Counted from the stretch's first letter, positions 16,390 to 24,182 are shown. The stretch is 57,042 bases of DNA from VRUE01 sp036403515 (GCA_036403515.1 DASWQV010000038.1:1-57042); one strand, 5' to 3'. The notes: generated by a model not told the origin, from the sequence alone. A program made the numbers and translations.

Positions 16390-16531
16390 CGACTGGTGGC
16401 CGGGATTCATCAAGAGCCACCCATTCGTCGCCGCGCGTCTTGTCGAAGAACATCCAGTGCGATCTCTCGAGCTGGTCGTGCGCGGGAAGACGGAGGTGCA
16501 GCCATCGCCGCCGAGATAAATCGAGCCGCAC
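16382..16531 (-). CDS. 49-residue small protein
   Basis: GTG at 16531 gives VRLDLSRRRWLHLRLPAHDQ, then LERSHWMFFDKTRGDEWVAL, then DESRPPVDV. It follows an in-frame stop by 15 bases, and the composition looks like a folded small protein. It overlaps the tiny ORF that leads to the methyltransferase. The function is unknown. Confidence 0.4.
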   Translation of the reverse strand: MRLDLSRRRWLHLRLPAHDQLERSHWMFFDKTRGDEWVALDESRPPVDV

Positions 16532-16546
16532 GGTGAAGCCAACTGA

Positions 16547-16704
16547 TCATTGGCCGTAGCGCTCCTCGGCCGCGAGCCGCGCTGCGTCAGGCGCAGTGAT
16601 TGGTGCTCGCCGGCGCGCTTCGCGTAGGCAGCGAGCAGGTGCTCGATGCCCTCAAGGCGCGATTCGACCTCGGTCAGTCGGTCCTCGATGCTTGGGCCGG
16701 TCAT
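16547..16704 (-). CDS. small coiled-coil-like protein, frame uncertain
   Basis: ATG 16704 overlaps the upstream TGA (ATGA). The start MTGPSIEDRLTEVESRLEGI, then EHLLAAYAKRA, is a clear leucine-heptad helix. After that the same frame turns into unlikely sequence to 16318. A -1 related frame reads APITAPDAARLAAEERYGQ and stops at 16547, just before the next gene's GTG. A frameshift near 16610-16630 is suspected. Confidence 0.4.
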
Positions 16705-17156
16705 TGGGCGTACACCTCGCGCATGGGCGTCGGCAGCGTGATGCTCGCGAACCGCACACCGGCAAATGCCTCGGTCCCGCGCACAGCTTCGCCGATGAGG
16801 CCGGCATAGCGGCGCTCGGCCCAAGCACTAATTCGGGTCGGAGCAGCGACGACCAGCAGCCCGTCGTCCTCGCCAACAAGCTCGATCGGATCGATCCAAA
16901 GGGTCATCGTGGACTCGGAAAGCACCGCACGAAGACGCTCCAGGGCGTCCTCCCAAACTGCCCGCGCCGTGCTGGTTTCCATCGAGGCCCGCCGGCGCGC
17001 CTCTCGAAGCACGATGGCGTCGCGGAGCGGCAAGCCCTTCTCCAAAACGACCAGGACCCCCCAACGCAAATGCTTTTCAGAGCACCCCGACGCTCGAAGC
17101 CCGTGAACCACTCGATCAACTTGATCAAGAAATCTCTGTCGATCGGGGCGGCTCAT
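16701..17156 (-). CDS. protein with DnaA N-terminal-like domain
   Basis: A 151-residue protein. Residues about 66-130 (VWEDALERLRAVLSESTMTL, then WIDPIELVGEDDGLLVVAAP, then ISAWAERRYAGLIGEAV) match the layout of DnaA domain I: W..CL..L...LS...F..WI.PL......L.L.AP......WV...Y...I. In DnaA this domain binds partner proteins and the helicase. No AAA+ or DNA-binding domain follows, so this may be a phage adaptor that recruits or blocks host replication proteins. An SD-like GGAAGGGG precedes the ATG. It lies next to the replisome-organiser-like gene. Confidence 0.65.
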   Translation of the reverse strand: MSRPDRQRFLDQVDRVVHGLRASGCSEKHLRWGVLVVLEKGLPLRDAIVLREARRRASMETSTARAVWEDALERLRAVLSESTMTLWIDPIELVGEDDGLLVVAAPTRISAWAERRYAGLIGEAVRGTEAFAGVRFASITLPTPMREVYAQ

Positions 17157-17243
17157 ATGCGTGCGCCCCTTCCGTTAACTACAAACGTTTCGCGTCGACG
17201 AAGAACTCTCGTCTTTAGTTGAGCGGTTGGGAAACCGAAGGCT

Positions 17244-17292
17244 CCCTTCCCTTCCCTTCCCTTAAAAAAGGAAGGTGGGACAAAGTGGGACA
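17244..17292. repeat. tandem CCCTT x4, A6 tract and two GTGGGACA repeats
   Basis: In the 154-base gap between the replisome-organiser-like gene and the DnaA-N-like gene. Four CCCTT units at 17244-17263 are followed by AAAAAA and GGAAGG (17270-17275), which can pair with CCTTCC. Two GTGGGACA copies at 17275-17282 and 17285-17292 are ten bases apart. The position beside replication genes makes an origin or a regulator site possible; this is inference. Confidence 0.45.
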
Positions 17293-17310
17293 CGCTTGAC
17301 TCGGAAAGCA

Positions 17311-17733
17311 TCACCCGAGCGCTCCCTCGACAGCACGTTTGGCGATCCGTTGACGGGCGCGCTGCTCACGCTTACGAAGACGCTCGCCCTCCCGGCTCTC
17401 GGCGGCAGGCATGGGGTTGTAGAGGAGGAAGTTGGGAACAAACTCGCAGGCGAGCTCGTCATCCATCTGGACAAGCTCTAGCGTGCGGAAACTGGCCAAA
17501 GCTTTGCGGGCAACACCGATTCCAACTGAGGCTTCCTCAGCGATGTCCTTGGCGGTGACGTGGTCGGCGTCGACCAAGAGGAGGTGCCCCCGGATCGGCG
17601 ACTGGGCGGCGAGCGAAAGAACGCCCGCCACCCAGACCCACCGCTGCTGCGCCGGCACACGGCGGAGCTGGCGATCGGCACCGATCTTCAGGGCGACCAT
17701 GAACTTGTCGTACGGACGAGGGCGGGGGGCCAT
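17311..17733 (-). CDS. replisome-organiser-like winged-helix protein
   Basis: A 140-residue protein: YDKFMVALKIGADRQLRRVPAQQRWVWVAGVLSLAAQSPIRGHLLL, then DADHVTAKDIAEEASVGIGVARKALASFRTLELVQMDD. This is the N-terminal winged helix of phage replisome organiser / DnaD-like proteins. A basic tail follows (RLRKREQRARQRIAKRA). It should bind the phage origin and help load the helicase. It lies between the SSB-like gene and the DnaA-N-like gene. Confidence 0.65.
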   Translation of the reverse strand: MAPRPRPYDKFMVALKIGADRQLRRVPAQQRWVWVAGVLSLAAQSPIRGHLLLVDADHVTAKDIAEEASVGIGVARKALASFRTLELVQMDDELACEFVPNFLLYNPMPAAESREGERLRKREQRARQRIAKRAVEGALG

Positions 17734-17735
17734 GG

Positions 17736-18197
17736 CTAGAACGGGATGTCGTTGTCCGTGCCGTCGTCGGTCGAGGTTGGGGCTTTCCCGAGCACCTCGT
17801 TGATGTAGGTGTTGCGGAACGTCTTGCCGTCCTTGGGAGGCTTAGTAACGACGCGAATCGCCACCGTTGTTCCGACGACATCCTCCAGGGCGCTCTCCAG
17901 CTCGGAGAGCTTCATTCCTTCGAGGCCGAGTAGGTGTAGATAGCCCTTCACATAGCCAAGGCGATCAGGGTCTTCAAGGTCATGCCACACCGACGGCGCC
18001 TTCATCCCGGCGTATTTGTCACCCACTACAGTCAATTCAGTGACGAGCTTGAGCGGACGTTGGCCGTTGTCGTCCCAGAAATCGAAGCGCTCAATCTGCG
18101 CCTCGTAATCCCCGTCCGGCAGAGATCCACTGCTCTTCGCCTCGGCGCTCTCGAACTGGTCGTCCATGCCTTTGAGTCGATCCGCGTAGGTGCTCAC
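17736..18197 (-). CDS. SSB-like / DUF669-type single-strand-binding protein
   Basis: A 153-residue protein with an OB-like N-terminal part (SGSLPDGDYEAQIERFDFWDDNGQRPLKLVTELTVVGDKYAG) and an acidic tail ending DNDIPF. That tail is the classical SSB C-terminal motif that binds partner proteins. This fits the phage DUF669 group that works with Sak4-like recombinases. The GTG start overlaps the ATPase stop. Confidence 0.7.
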   Translation of the reverse strand: MSTYADRLKGMDDQFESAEAKSSGSLPDGDYEAQIERFDFWDDNGQRPLKLVTELTVVGDKYAGMKAPSVWHDLEDPDRLGYVKGYLHLLGLEGMKLSELESALEDVVGTTVAIRVVTKPPKDGKTFRNTYINEVLGKAPTSTDDGTDNDIPF

Positions 18198-18982
18198 GCC
18201 GGGACGGGCTCAGACTTGCGGCTGGACCCCCTCGTCGACTCGGCTTTCGCGGGTGCCTTTTTCTCCTGTTTCGGTGGCGCGAGCGCGCGAGCCATGTCCT
18301 TACGCAAAGCGCCAGCGTCAAGCGGCAGTGGGTCGGTCAACGGCTGCGCGTTACGCGGCATTCGCCCCCCGGCCTCGTGCTCCTCGGCGCCCTGGGTGCG
18401 CAGAACCCGCTTGCTTGACTCCTCGTCCCCTTCCCAGGTCGCCAGGAAGATGAAGTCGCAGAATCCGGTGATGAACTCCCTGCCTTGGCCTGACACGGTC
18501 GGCGTGGTGACGGTCTTTGATCCGACCTTCTTTTTCACCTCGCGGTCCTTCGCGTGGGAAATGAACCACACGCCGAGGCCGAGATTGGCGAGCTTGCCTA
18601 CGCGCAACCTGAACTCGTCGGCGACGGCAGCCCAGCCCTTTCCGTAGTCGGCGTCGGCAGGGTGCTGGATGCCCATCTCCTTGCAGATGTGGTCGGAGCA
18701 CATCCGGTAGAGCTCATCGACGGTGTCGACGACGACGATTTTGTAGTGGCCAGGGTCACTGGCCAGATCGGCACCGACTTGGCGGAAGCTCGTCCAACCG
18801 CTCACGTCGACAGAGAAGACCTCGAGCGCACCGAGCCCCGGCTCGCAGGCCAGGAAGAGGGTGTGATCCGGGTCGATCTCTGCTGCAAATGTCGACTTGC
18901 CGATCTTCGGTGGCCCGTAGAGCAACGCCTTGGCCGTCTCGAGTCGAAGACCAGCTTTCGACTTCTCCGTGGGGAGAGTCAT
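18194..18982 (-). CDS. AAA_24 / Sak4-like ATPase
   Basis: A 262-residue RecA-fold NTPase. Walker A is GPPKIGKST at 23-31 and Walker B is KIVVVDTVDE near 81-90. SHAKD and the TVSGQGREFITGFCDFIFLATW region follow. This architecture is that of phage AAA_24 proteins, several of which are Sak4 single-strand-annealing recombinases that need an SSB. The C-terminus is Lys/Ala-rich and disordered. ATG 18982 overlaps the nuclease stop (ATGA). Together with the nuclease and SSB-like gene it forms a recombination module. Confidence 0.75.
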   Translation of the reverse strand: MTLPTEKSKAGLRLETAKALLYGPPKIGKSTFAAEIDPDHTLFLACEPGLGALEVFSVDVSGWTSFRQVGADLASDPGHYKIVVVDTVDELYRMCSDHICKEMGIQHPADADYGKGWAAVADEFRLRVGKLANLGLGVWFISHAKDREVKKKVGSKTVTTPTVSGQGREFITGFCDFIFLATWEGDEESSKRVLRTQGAEEHEAGGRMPRNAQPLTDPLPLDAGALRKDMARALAPPKQEKKAPAKAESTRGSSRKSEPVPA

Positions 18983-19962
18983 GCTGGTACCTCCTGGTTG
19001 TTGTTTGAAACTCGGTCGCTCTCGGGCTTTGGCCCATACAACGCGGGCGCGTCGGGATCGCCAATGCACAGCGACAGGAACGCGCAGCCGCCGTAGTCGT
19101 GGCAATGAGAGGAGTTGCGTGGGTAGATCCGCTGACGATCGGCTTCGCGTCGCTGGGCGGCCCACTGCCAAAGCTCGGCCTCCGTGCGCGCCAAGTCGTC
19201 CGTCGTCCGCGTGAGCGTCTCCTCGTGGAGGTAGAACTCCGGCCGAGTTTCGTAGTCGACCTGGAGGCGGTCGAGGAATTGATCGAGCGTCTCGCTCTGC
19301 TTCTGTTTGATCGACGGCTTGCGCGTGAAGCGATAGCGGACCTCGGTGACCGGCTTCCCGGTTGCCCGCCAAATGCCGTAACAGGTGAGCGCCAGCTGGC
19401 GGTCGAGAGGCAATCGCTTGACCGCAACAGTCTGGATCGTGCCGACCAGCTTGTCCTCGATGAGAGTCCACGCGTCGTCGCCGGCTTGAAGCTGGTCCGC
19501 GTAGCCGAGCAGGTCGAAGGTCCGGGAGTAGGCACCGGTGGCCGGGTTGCGTAGCCGGACCCGGTAGGCAAACTCGCGCTCGTCGGGATCCGTCTGACCA
19601 TAGGCGCCGAGGTAGGCCTTGATTGCGGCGCCGACGGTGATGCCCTCGATTCGTGTGCGATCTTCGTCGGCTTGGGAAAGGACGTTGGCCTTTTCGACAA
19701 CCTCGCGGATGCCGGCCTCTGGATCGCCCAGCTCAAGGCCCTTCGCGAAGGCGGCCCCCATTCGCTGGGGTGCGCCCTTTGAGATCGGCGCTATGCAATC
19801 GACGTACTCGTAGCCGTACTTCTGCTGGCAGGCCAGTTGCGCGTTCAGAGAAGAGTGCGAGAGGTGGGCGCGGCTGAGCTCCTCGTCGGTCTTGCCTGCC
19901 AGGTTCTCGGCCTCCGGCGGTCGGAGCTCGGGTAGTCCTTCGAGGACCGTCAAGGGCTTCAT
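18979..19962 (-). CDS. PD-(D/E)XK nuclease, Cas4/RecB-like with Fe-S cysteines
   Basis: A 327-residue protein. One Cys near 45 (LACQQKYGY) and a C-terminal cluster CHDYGGCAFLSLC frame the nuclease core, as in Cas4/AddB-type enzymes that hold a 4Fe-4S cluster. The core shows RTFDLLGYADQL (metal-binding Asp) and WTLIEDKLV (E-x-K). RLPLDRQLALTCYG matches the QxxxY helix. It likely resects DNA ends for the adjacent ATPase. I start at ATG 19962, which overlaps the upstream TGA, rather than at 19980. Confidence 0.8.
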   Translation of the reverse strand: MKPLTVLEGLPELRPPEAENLAGKTDEELSRAHLSHSSLNAQLACQQKYGYEYVDCIAPISKGAPQRMGAAFAKGLELGDPEAGIREVVEKANVLSQADEDRTRIEGITVGAAIKAYLGAYGQTDPDEREFAYRVRLRNPATGAYSRTFDLLGYADQLQAGDDAWTLIEDKLVGTIQTVAVKRLPLDRQLALTCYGIWRATGKPVTEVRYRFTRKPSIKQKQSETLDQFLDRLQVDYETRPEFYLHEETLTRTTDDLARTEAELWQWAAQRREADRQRIYPRNSSHCHDYGGCAFLSLCIGDPDAPALYGPKPESDRVSNNNQEVPA

Positions 19963-20186
19963 CGCGGAATGCCCTCCCACGCGCGGTACTCGCGGTGTGG
20001 CCTGTCGCGATCGAGTGACTTCAGGGCGGCGTCGAAGTCGATGTCCTGGTCGTCATCGCCGGCGATCTGGACGGGAGGGGACTCCGGCAAGCGCAACCAC
20101 TCGCGCCAGTTGCGGACGAAGTGGATCAGCGCGAAGGCACCGGCGCCAATGCCGAGGAGAAGGATGGGAGAGAGGCCGTTGATCAC
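19959..20186 (-). CDS. small single-pass membrane protein
   Basis: A 75-residue protein. One membrane helix at about 6-24 (SPILLLGIGAGAFALIHFV) is followed by a charged, acidic cytoplasmic tail with DDDQDIDFDAALKSLDRD. GTG start overlaps the upstream stop (GTGA). An unusual membrane protein inside a recombination operon; its function is unknown. Confidence 0.55.
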   Translation of the reverse strand: MINGLSPILLLGIGAGAFALIHFVRNWREWLRLPESPPVQIAGDDDQDIDFDAALKSLDRDRPHREYRAWEGIPR

Positions 20187-20599
20187 GCTGCCGCGATTTC
20201 CTCGGAGTCCGCGTAGCCGCGCCGCCCGGCGAACTGATTTGCATCGAACAGAGCTCCGCCGCCGGGGTGAGAGATCCCGGCGGCGGAGTCGTCGTCCATC
20301 GAGCGAGCAGGGTCAGTCCCACCCGAATCGACGCTGGCGGAGACAGGGGTATGTGCGCCAGCGTCGATGCCGGTGGGTTCAGCTCGCAGGAAGTAGCGGG
20401 ACCTGCCTTGCCCCTCGCGGACCGTCTCAATGGACCAGCCCAATTTGCGCATCTCGCAGATGCGACCCCCGAACCGGGCCATGTAGGCACTAACGAAGTC
20501 ACCGTTGCTTACGCCGCGGTCGCCTGCTGAGCGGAGCATCTCGAGGACACGCCGCGCCTGGGGCTTGAGGTCGCCCTCGAGGCGGCTAGAGTTCGCCAT
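20183..20599 (-). CDS. winged-helix DNA-binding protein
   Basis: A 138-residue protein: LKPQARRVLEMLRSAGDRGVSNGDFVSAYMARFGGRICEMRKLGWSIETVREGQGRSRYFL is a compact winged helix often found beside phage recombination genes. A disordered Ser/Asp/Gly tail follows. ATG 20599 is chosen because upstream residues look non-coding and this start overlaps the upstream gene's end. Confidence 0.6.
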   Translation of the reverse strand: MANSSRLEGDLKPQARRVLEMLRSAGDRGVSNGDFVSAYMARFGGRICEMRKLGWSIETVREGQGRSRYFLRAEPTGIDAGAHTPVSASVDSGGTDPARSMDDDSAAGISHPGGGALFDANQFAGRRGYADSEEIAAA

Positions 20600-21167
20600 G
20601 TCGACCGCTCCCACGGTCTTCCGCGGCGCCGGCAGCTCCACACTGCGCGGCGTCGCTGTTCGTTTGAGCAAGCGCCCAAAGCACGGCGAACTTCTTGGCA
20701 CCAAGCTCGTGCTCGACTGCTCGACTGAGAAGCATCAGCAGGGGGATTGCGTGGACTGCTTCACTCAGCGCATTCCGGGCATTGACCAAGTCAGCGACCG
20801 GGACGCCGTCAGGTGAGGAGACGTGGGCGAGTGGGGTTCGAAGATGGCGAGCGATCGCCTTGGCACTCAATGCGGCGTTGCCCCCGTTGCGCTCGATGTG
20901 CCGAAGGTCGGTAACGAGCTGGTCGGCTGCACCACAGATCGCCAGCTCGGCTTCAGCCTCGCGGAGGTTGGACGCGATCGCCGCGTCGACCTCGGCCATG
21001 AGCGCCTCGCACTCAGGGCTGGGAGGAAGCCTGAGCGCGAGGGCTCGAATGCGCTCGAGCTGTGAATCGACCCCGGGGGACGGATCGTACTGGTCGAGGT
21101 TATGGGCCCTGGCCTCCATGCCGGGTCCGAGGAAAGCTCCGTCGATGGCTGACGATGTCACGGTCAT
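20586..21167 (-). CDS. early phage protein, helical, unknown function
   Basis: A 193-residue, mostly helical, acidic protein (VDSQLERIRALALRLPPSPECEALMAEVDAAIASNLREAEAELAIC; then LMLLSRAVEHELGAKKFAVLWALAQ). The ATG overlaps the Cro-like gene's TGA. No family is recognised. It is the second gene of the rightward-repressed early operon. Confidence 0.5.
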   Translation of the reverse strand: MTVTSSAIDGAFLGPGMEARAHNLDQYDPSPGVDSQLERIRALALRLPPSPECEALMAEVDAAIASNLREAEAELAICGAADQLVTDLRHIERNGGNAALSAKAIARHLRTPLAHVSSPDGVPVADLVNARNALSEAVHAIPLLMLLSRAVEHELGAKKFAVLWALAQTNSDAAQCGAAGAAEDRGSGRHGEL

Positions 21168-21391
21168 CCGGCGGCGCTGCCTTCCTTCGGAGGGAATACG
21201 TCGGAGACATCCCGCCCAAGGGTCTCGGCGATCAAGTGCTGCTTATCGTCTGGACAATGGAGGCCGTTGACGTAGCGCGAGAGCATCCCGGTGTCGATGC
21301 CGGTCACTTGGGCAAGCCAGCTCTGCTTTCGGCCCTCGGTATCGAGGATCTTGGCGAGGCGGGTCTTGGGTCTGGTTCGGGTTGCGGACAT
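21164..21391 (-). CDS. Cro-like helix-turn-helix regulator
   Basis: A 75-residue XRE-type protein: RLAKILDTEGRKQSWLAQVTGIDTGMLSRYVNGLHCPDDKQHLIAETLGRDVSDVFP. The helix-turn-helix is about residues 20-45. ATG 21391 lies directly beside the operator palindrome and faces away from the CI-like gene, the arrangement of cro in lambdoid switches. It is the first gene of the early operon that runs to integrase. The longer ORF to 21421 crosses the operator and is rejected. Confidence 0.75.
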   Translation of the reverse strand: MSATRTRPKTRLAKILDTEGRKQSWLAQVTGIDTGMLSRYVNGLHCPDDKQHLIAETLGRDVSDVFPPKEGSAAG

Positions 21392-21392
21392 C

Positions 21393-21419
21393 GTGTCTGG
21401 AACAATAAGTACCAGACAC
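21393..21419. promoter_or_regulatory. operator palindrome between repressor and Cro-like genes
   Basis: Perfect inverted repeat GTGTCTGG (21393-21400) and CCAGACAC (21412-21419) with an 11-base AT-rich spacer. It lies two bases from the Cro-like ATG and about 45 bases from the CI-like start. On the minus strand a TTGACA (complement of 21429-21434) sits 17 bases before TACTTA, so a promoter for the early operon probably overlaps the operator. Confidence 0.7.
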
Positions 21420-21463
21420 AACAGACGTTGTCAATAGGTGAGGTACACAGTTGCATTCAAACT

Positions 21464-21916
21464 GTGCCTGGGCCAGAGACATGGGTCGCGATCGTCGAGC
21501 GAGAGCGGAAGGCGAGGGGACTGAGCCAGGACGATCTCTCTTACGAGGCCAGGCAGCATGGTGCCCCGAAGGGCATGAGCAGCGCATGGTTCTCGAAGGT
21601 GAAGCAGGGGCAGCGGCCGGCAACGCTTGATTTTTTGCGTGGGATTGCCGGTGCCCTACAGATAGAGCCCGAGCGTTTCATCGAGTACAGGCTGGCCGTG
21701 GCTAGGCGTCAGCTCGATGAGCGCGAGGTCGGCCTAGAGGAGGCGGTCCGAGCGCTAGAGCGCTACGAAGGTGGGGAGGACTCAGGCTCTATCGCACAAC
21801 CTGGAGTGCTGGACCCCGACTCGCCACCTGGGCGCGCCGCTGCGGCGGCAAAACAGGCGAAGGATGAGATGTCTCGCCAGCAAGGGTCTCAACCATCTCG
21901 CCGGAGATCAGGCTGA
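21464..21916 (+). CDS. CI-like immunity repressor (XRE family)
   Basis: A 150-residue protein with an N-terminal helix-turn-helix: WVAIVERERKARGLSQDDLSYEARQHGAPKGMSSAWFSKVKQGQRPATLDFLRGIAGALQIEPERFIEYRLA. The C-terminal half has a helical region (QLDEREVGLEEAVRALERYEGG), then a disordered basic tail. No peptidase (LexA-like) domain is visible, so it is unlike self-cleaving CI. GTG 21464 is the likely start; TTG 21428 is an in-frame alternative. It faces the Cro-like gene across the operator and should keep the early operon off in the lysogen. Confidence 0.75.
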   Translation: MPGPETWVAIVERERKARGLSQDDLSYEARQHGAPKGMSSAWFSKVKQGQRPATLDFLRGIAGALQIEPERFIEYRLAVARRQLDEREVGLEEAVRALERYEGGEDSGSIAQPGVLDPDSPPGRAAAAAKQAKDEMSRQQGSQPSRRRSG

Positions 21917-22013
21917 GGGACAGCGCCCACGGCGAATCGGGCTCAAGCTGCCCGGCGCCCGTCGCAATGCGTTTCTGTAGCCCTCGCAGCACTTCTGCTT
22001 CCGCTTGCGTCAC
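21789..22013 (-). CDS. possible small protein, partly antisense to the repressor 3' end
   Basis: A 74-residue frame starting GTG 22013 behind AGAGCAGGG (a usable ribosome site). The first 47 residues (MTQAEAEVLRGLQKRIATGA, then GQLEPDSPWALSLSLISGEMVETLAGE) look like real protein; the rest is antisense to the repressor tail. It may be a short convergent gene. Low certainty. Confidence 0.3.
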   Translation of the reverse strand: MTQAEAEVLRGLQKRIATGAGQLEPDSPWALSLSLISGEMVETLAGETSHPSPVLPPQRRAQVASRGPALQVVR

Positions 22014-22163
22014 CCCTGCTCTCCCTCGGTTCGTCGGCTCAGCTTAGTGCTCGACCCGAACACTGTTCCCTTGGAACGCTGTAGACAATAGCATTCGCTT
22101 CCCGACTGTTCATGATTGGCGACAGAATTTCAGAACAAAAAACGGATTTCTACTGGAAACTTC

Positions 22164-22766
22164 TTAAGTATCTGTATCGGGTAGCTTGAAGCAGAGCTGG
22201 ATCGAGGCGGCTCGCATCCCGACCTCGCCGCGGTCGGCTAGTCGGTTCGTGCTCGCGGCGACGATCGCGTTCATCCGCTCTTCCAGCTCGTCGTGCAGCT
22301 CGGCCGCTTCCTGCCAGCCAGCCTCATCTACAAGCACGGTGTCATCGCAGGTTAGATGAAGCTCCTTCTGCGTCATCAAGCTCCCGCTCTCGGCTGCGAG
22401 CTTCATTGTTGCCACAACCTGGCGCCAGACCTGGCCGGCGTAGTGATCGGCAACGGCCGGATGGACGGCCTGGGCATCCTCCAGGGTCACGAAGTTCCGA
22501 ACGGTCGCTCGGTAGGTCGTCTTGTTCCACCCCCGCACTCTTCCTTCTTCTACGACCTCGGCGACTTCGAGCTCGACCAGGCGCTTCGTGTGGTAGGCGA
22601 TGTCCTCCAGCTTCGCCCCCGGTAGCTCCTTCAGCATTTCGGAAGGGCTCGCCTTCCTGATGCTGAGGATCGTGAGGATTTCCGAGCGCAGCGGATGAGC
22701 GATCGCCTTCGCGAGATTGCGCTCTTGGCGCTGCCGCTCTTGCTGGCCTTTGGCTGAGGTGGTCAT
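22164..22766 (-). CDS. ArsR-like winged-helix transcriptional regulator
   Basis: A 200-residue protein: RNLAKAIAHPLRSEILTILSIRKASPSEMLKELPGAKLEDIAYHTKRLVELEVAEVVEEGRVRGWNKTTYRAT. This is a full ArsR-type winged helix with recognition helix LEDIAYHTKRLVEL. The C-terminal 100 residues are helical with Cys at the end, perhaps a ligand domain. Its style is that of host regulators, and with the genes to its right it looks like lysogen-expressed cargo. Confidence 0.75.
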   Translation of the reverse strand: MTTSAKGQQERQRQERNLAKAIAHPLRSEILTILSIRKASPSEMLKELPGAKLEDIAYHTKRLVELEVAEVVEEGRVRGWNKTTYRATVRNFVTLEDAQAVHPAVADHYAGQVWRQVVATMKLAAESGSLMTQKELHLTCDDTVLVDEAGWQEAAELHDELEERMNAIVAASTNRLADRGEVGMRAASIQLCFKLPDTDT

Positions 22767-23106
22767 GGAGTCCCCCTCCGCTGGAGGAATCCCAAGCGTA
22801 GACGGTGCGCCCGGGCGGTAAAGCTGGAGGTACGTCCACTACTGGAACAATCTCCAGCATTAGCACGGTCTAAGGGAAGACATCCGTATTGCGGAGGGAG
22901 GTGATGCGTGATGAAGATCTCCAAAACGGAGCCGGTAGCCCCCTTGCTATCAACGATGAAGACGCGCTGAGTCGGATCGGGGCTGGCCTCCAAGCCACGC
23001 CGCTGCTTCAGGCAGGGGAAGAGGTCGGCCCCACCCAAGTACGAAGCCAGGCTCCGCCGAAGCTGACGCAAGACTGTCGGGCTGATAGGAAGCTTGAGCA
23101 ATCAAG
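22767..23106. other. 340-base gap with weak ORFs and a GCTGGAG/CTCCAGC inverted repeat
   Basis: No confident gene. Two frames are open: 22763-23101 on minus (112 residues, stop overlapping the ArsR-like ATG) and 22903-23137 on plus (behind GGAGGTG). Neither shows a known fold, and they overlap each other. The inverted repeat GCTGGAG (22823-22829) / CTCCAGC (22852-22858) lies about 60 bases before the regulator start and may be its operator. Confidence 0.4.
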
Positions 23107-23517
23107 ATGGCCTCGGTCGCGATCAACAGCCAGCTGAACCTTGGCACGGATCCCGTGCAGGCCAGGTCGTGGGTGCTGAGTGATCTTGGCCCGGTTCTCG
23201 CGAAGGCTGGCTATCGAACCACCGCGACATCTTCTGAGAGCGTGACCTTCACTCGGCGCCATCTACCTGGCTGGGCAATCGTGGTGGGGATCTTGACCCT
23301 GCCGTTCGGCATCTTGATCTTGGCGCTTGTCCGGAGCACCGACGCGCTGGTGGTCGATCTCGGCATCAGTGGCGGGTTTGTGCTGGCGACTGCGGCAGGT
23401 ACGGGGCCAAAGATGGTGAGGGATCTGATGGAAAAACTGAACCGTGAGGGCGTTGTAATGCGCGCAGCTGCGACGCCTACGGAAACCCAAGGTGCTGCGC
23501 AGGAGAGGCCTGGATGA
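23107..23517 (+). CDS. membrane protein, unknown function
   Basis: A 136-residue protein with a soluble start (ARSWVLSDLGPVLAKAGYRTTATSSESVTFTRR) and two membrane spans (GWAIVVGILTLPFGILILALV; GISGGFVLATAAGTG). Its stop overlaps the ATG of the secreted repeat protein (ATGA), so they are cotranscribed. The sequence resembles host membrane proteins rather than phage ones. Probable cargo. Confidence 0.65.
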   Translation: MASVAINSQLNLGTDPVQARSWVLSDLGPVLAKAGYRTTATSSESVTFTRRHLPGWAIVVGILTLPFGILILALVRSTDALVVDLGISGGFVLATAAGTGPKMVRDLMEKLNREGVVMRAAATPTETQGAAQERPG

Positions 23518-24182
23518 AAAAGCTTTGGAAGTACTACCCGGCAATCGCATCGACGTTGGCGCTCGCGATTGCGCTGACCGGTGCCACGGCCGCAGCGACA
23601 GGTGTCTTCGTCACCTCGAAGCAGATCAAGAACGGCACGATCCTCACCCAAGACATCCACAAGAACGGCGTCAAGTCCAGCGACATCGGCACCGACGCCG
23701 TGAAATCGGCGGACATCGGCACGGGTCAGGTGGGCACTTCGGATATCGGTGAAGGCCAGGTGGCACCGCAGGACGTCACGATGCCCGCTCCTAATCAGCT
23801 CCAGGAGGGCGATACAGCCAGCGCCACCGTGGGCAGCGATTTCGCTCCCGTCGACATCGTTGGCACCTACGCGAAGCAGGATCCGACCTCTCTACTCGAG
23901 GTCGATTGGACTGGCACCGCCGGCTCAGGGTTCTCGCCGTGCGTCTTCCAGTTGCGAGTGGATGGTCAGCCCAGCGCCGTCGGCGCCGGGGACACCTACG
24001 TCGGTAGCGGTGCCGTCAGTGTGTCTGCGACGTCGCTATTCAGCGGACTCGCCGCCGGGCCTCACCAGATCGAAATCTGGGGTCGGATCACAATCGGCGG
24101 AGGTGCGCAGTATCCGTGTACCGTCGGCCCCGCATCGGCTGGGATCAGCCAGACCTTGGTCGTCAGCGAGCAGGTGGTCTAG
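23514..24182 (+). CDS. secreted repeat protein (probable lysogenic cargo)
   Basis: A 222-residue protein with an N-terminal signal peptide (MKKLWKYYPAIASTLALAIA, then LTGATAAATG). Short degenerate repeats follow at about 35-80 (SKQIKNGTILTQDIHKNG, VKSSDIGTDAV, KSADIGTGQVG, TSDIGEGQV), then a beta-rich C-terminal domain with two Cys. The repeat style is common in secreted proteins of Thermoleophilia. No enzyme motif is seen. Its TAG shares the tetranucleotide CTAG with the stop of the convergent lysis gene. Confidence 0.7.
   Translation: MKKLWKYYPAIASTLALAIALTGATAAATGVFVTSKQIKNGTILTQDIHKNGVKSSDIGTDAVKSADIGTGQVGTSDIGEGQVAPQDVTMPAPNQLQEGDTASATVGSDFAPVDIVGTYAKQDPTSLLEVDWTGTAGSGFSPCVFQLRVDGQPSAVGAGDTYVGSGAVSVSATSLFSGLAAGPHQIEIWGRITIGGGAQYPCTVGPASAGISQTLVVSEQVV

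Noticed and set aside
21062..21463. N-terminal extension of the repressor frame
   Set aside because: It would be antisense to the Cro-like gene and cross the operator; the protein there is low-complexity.
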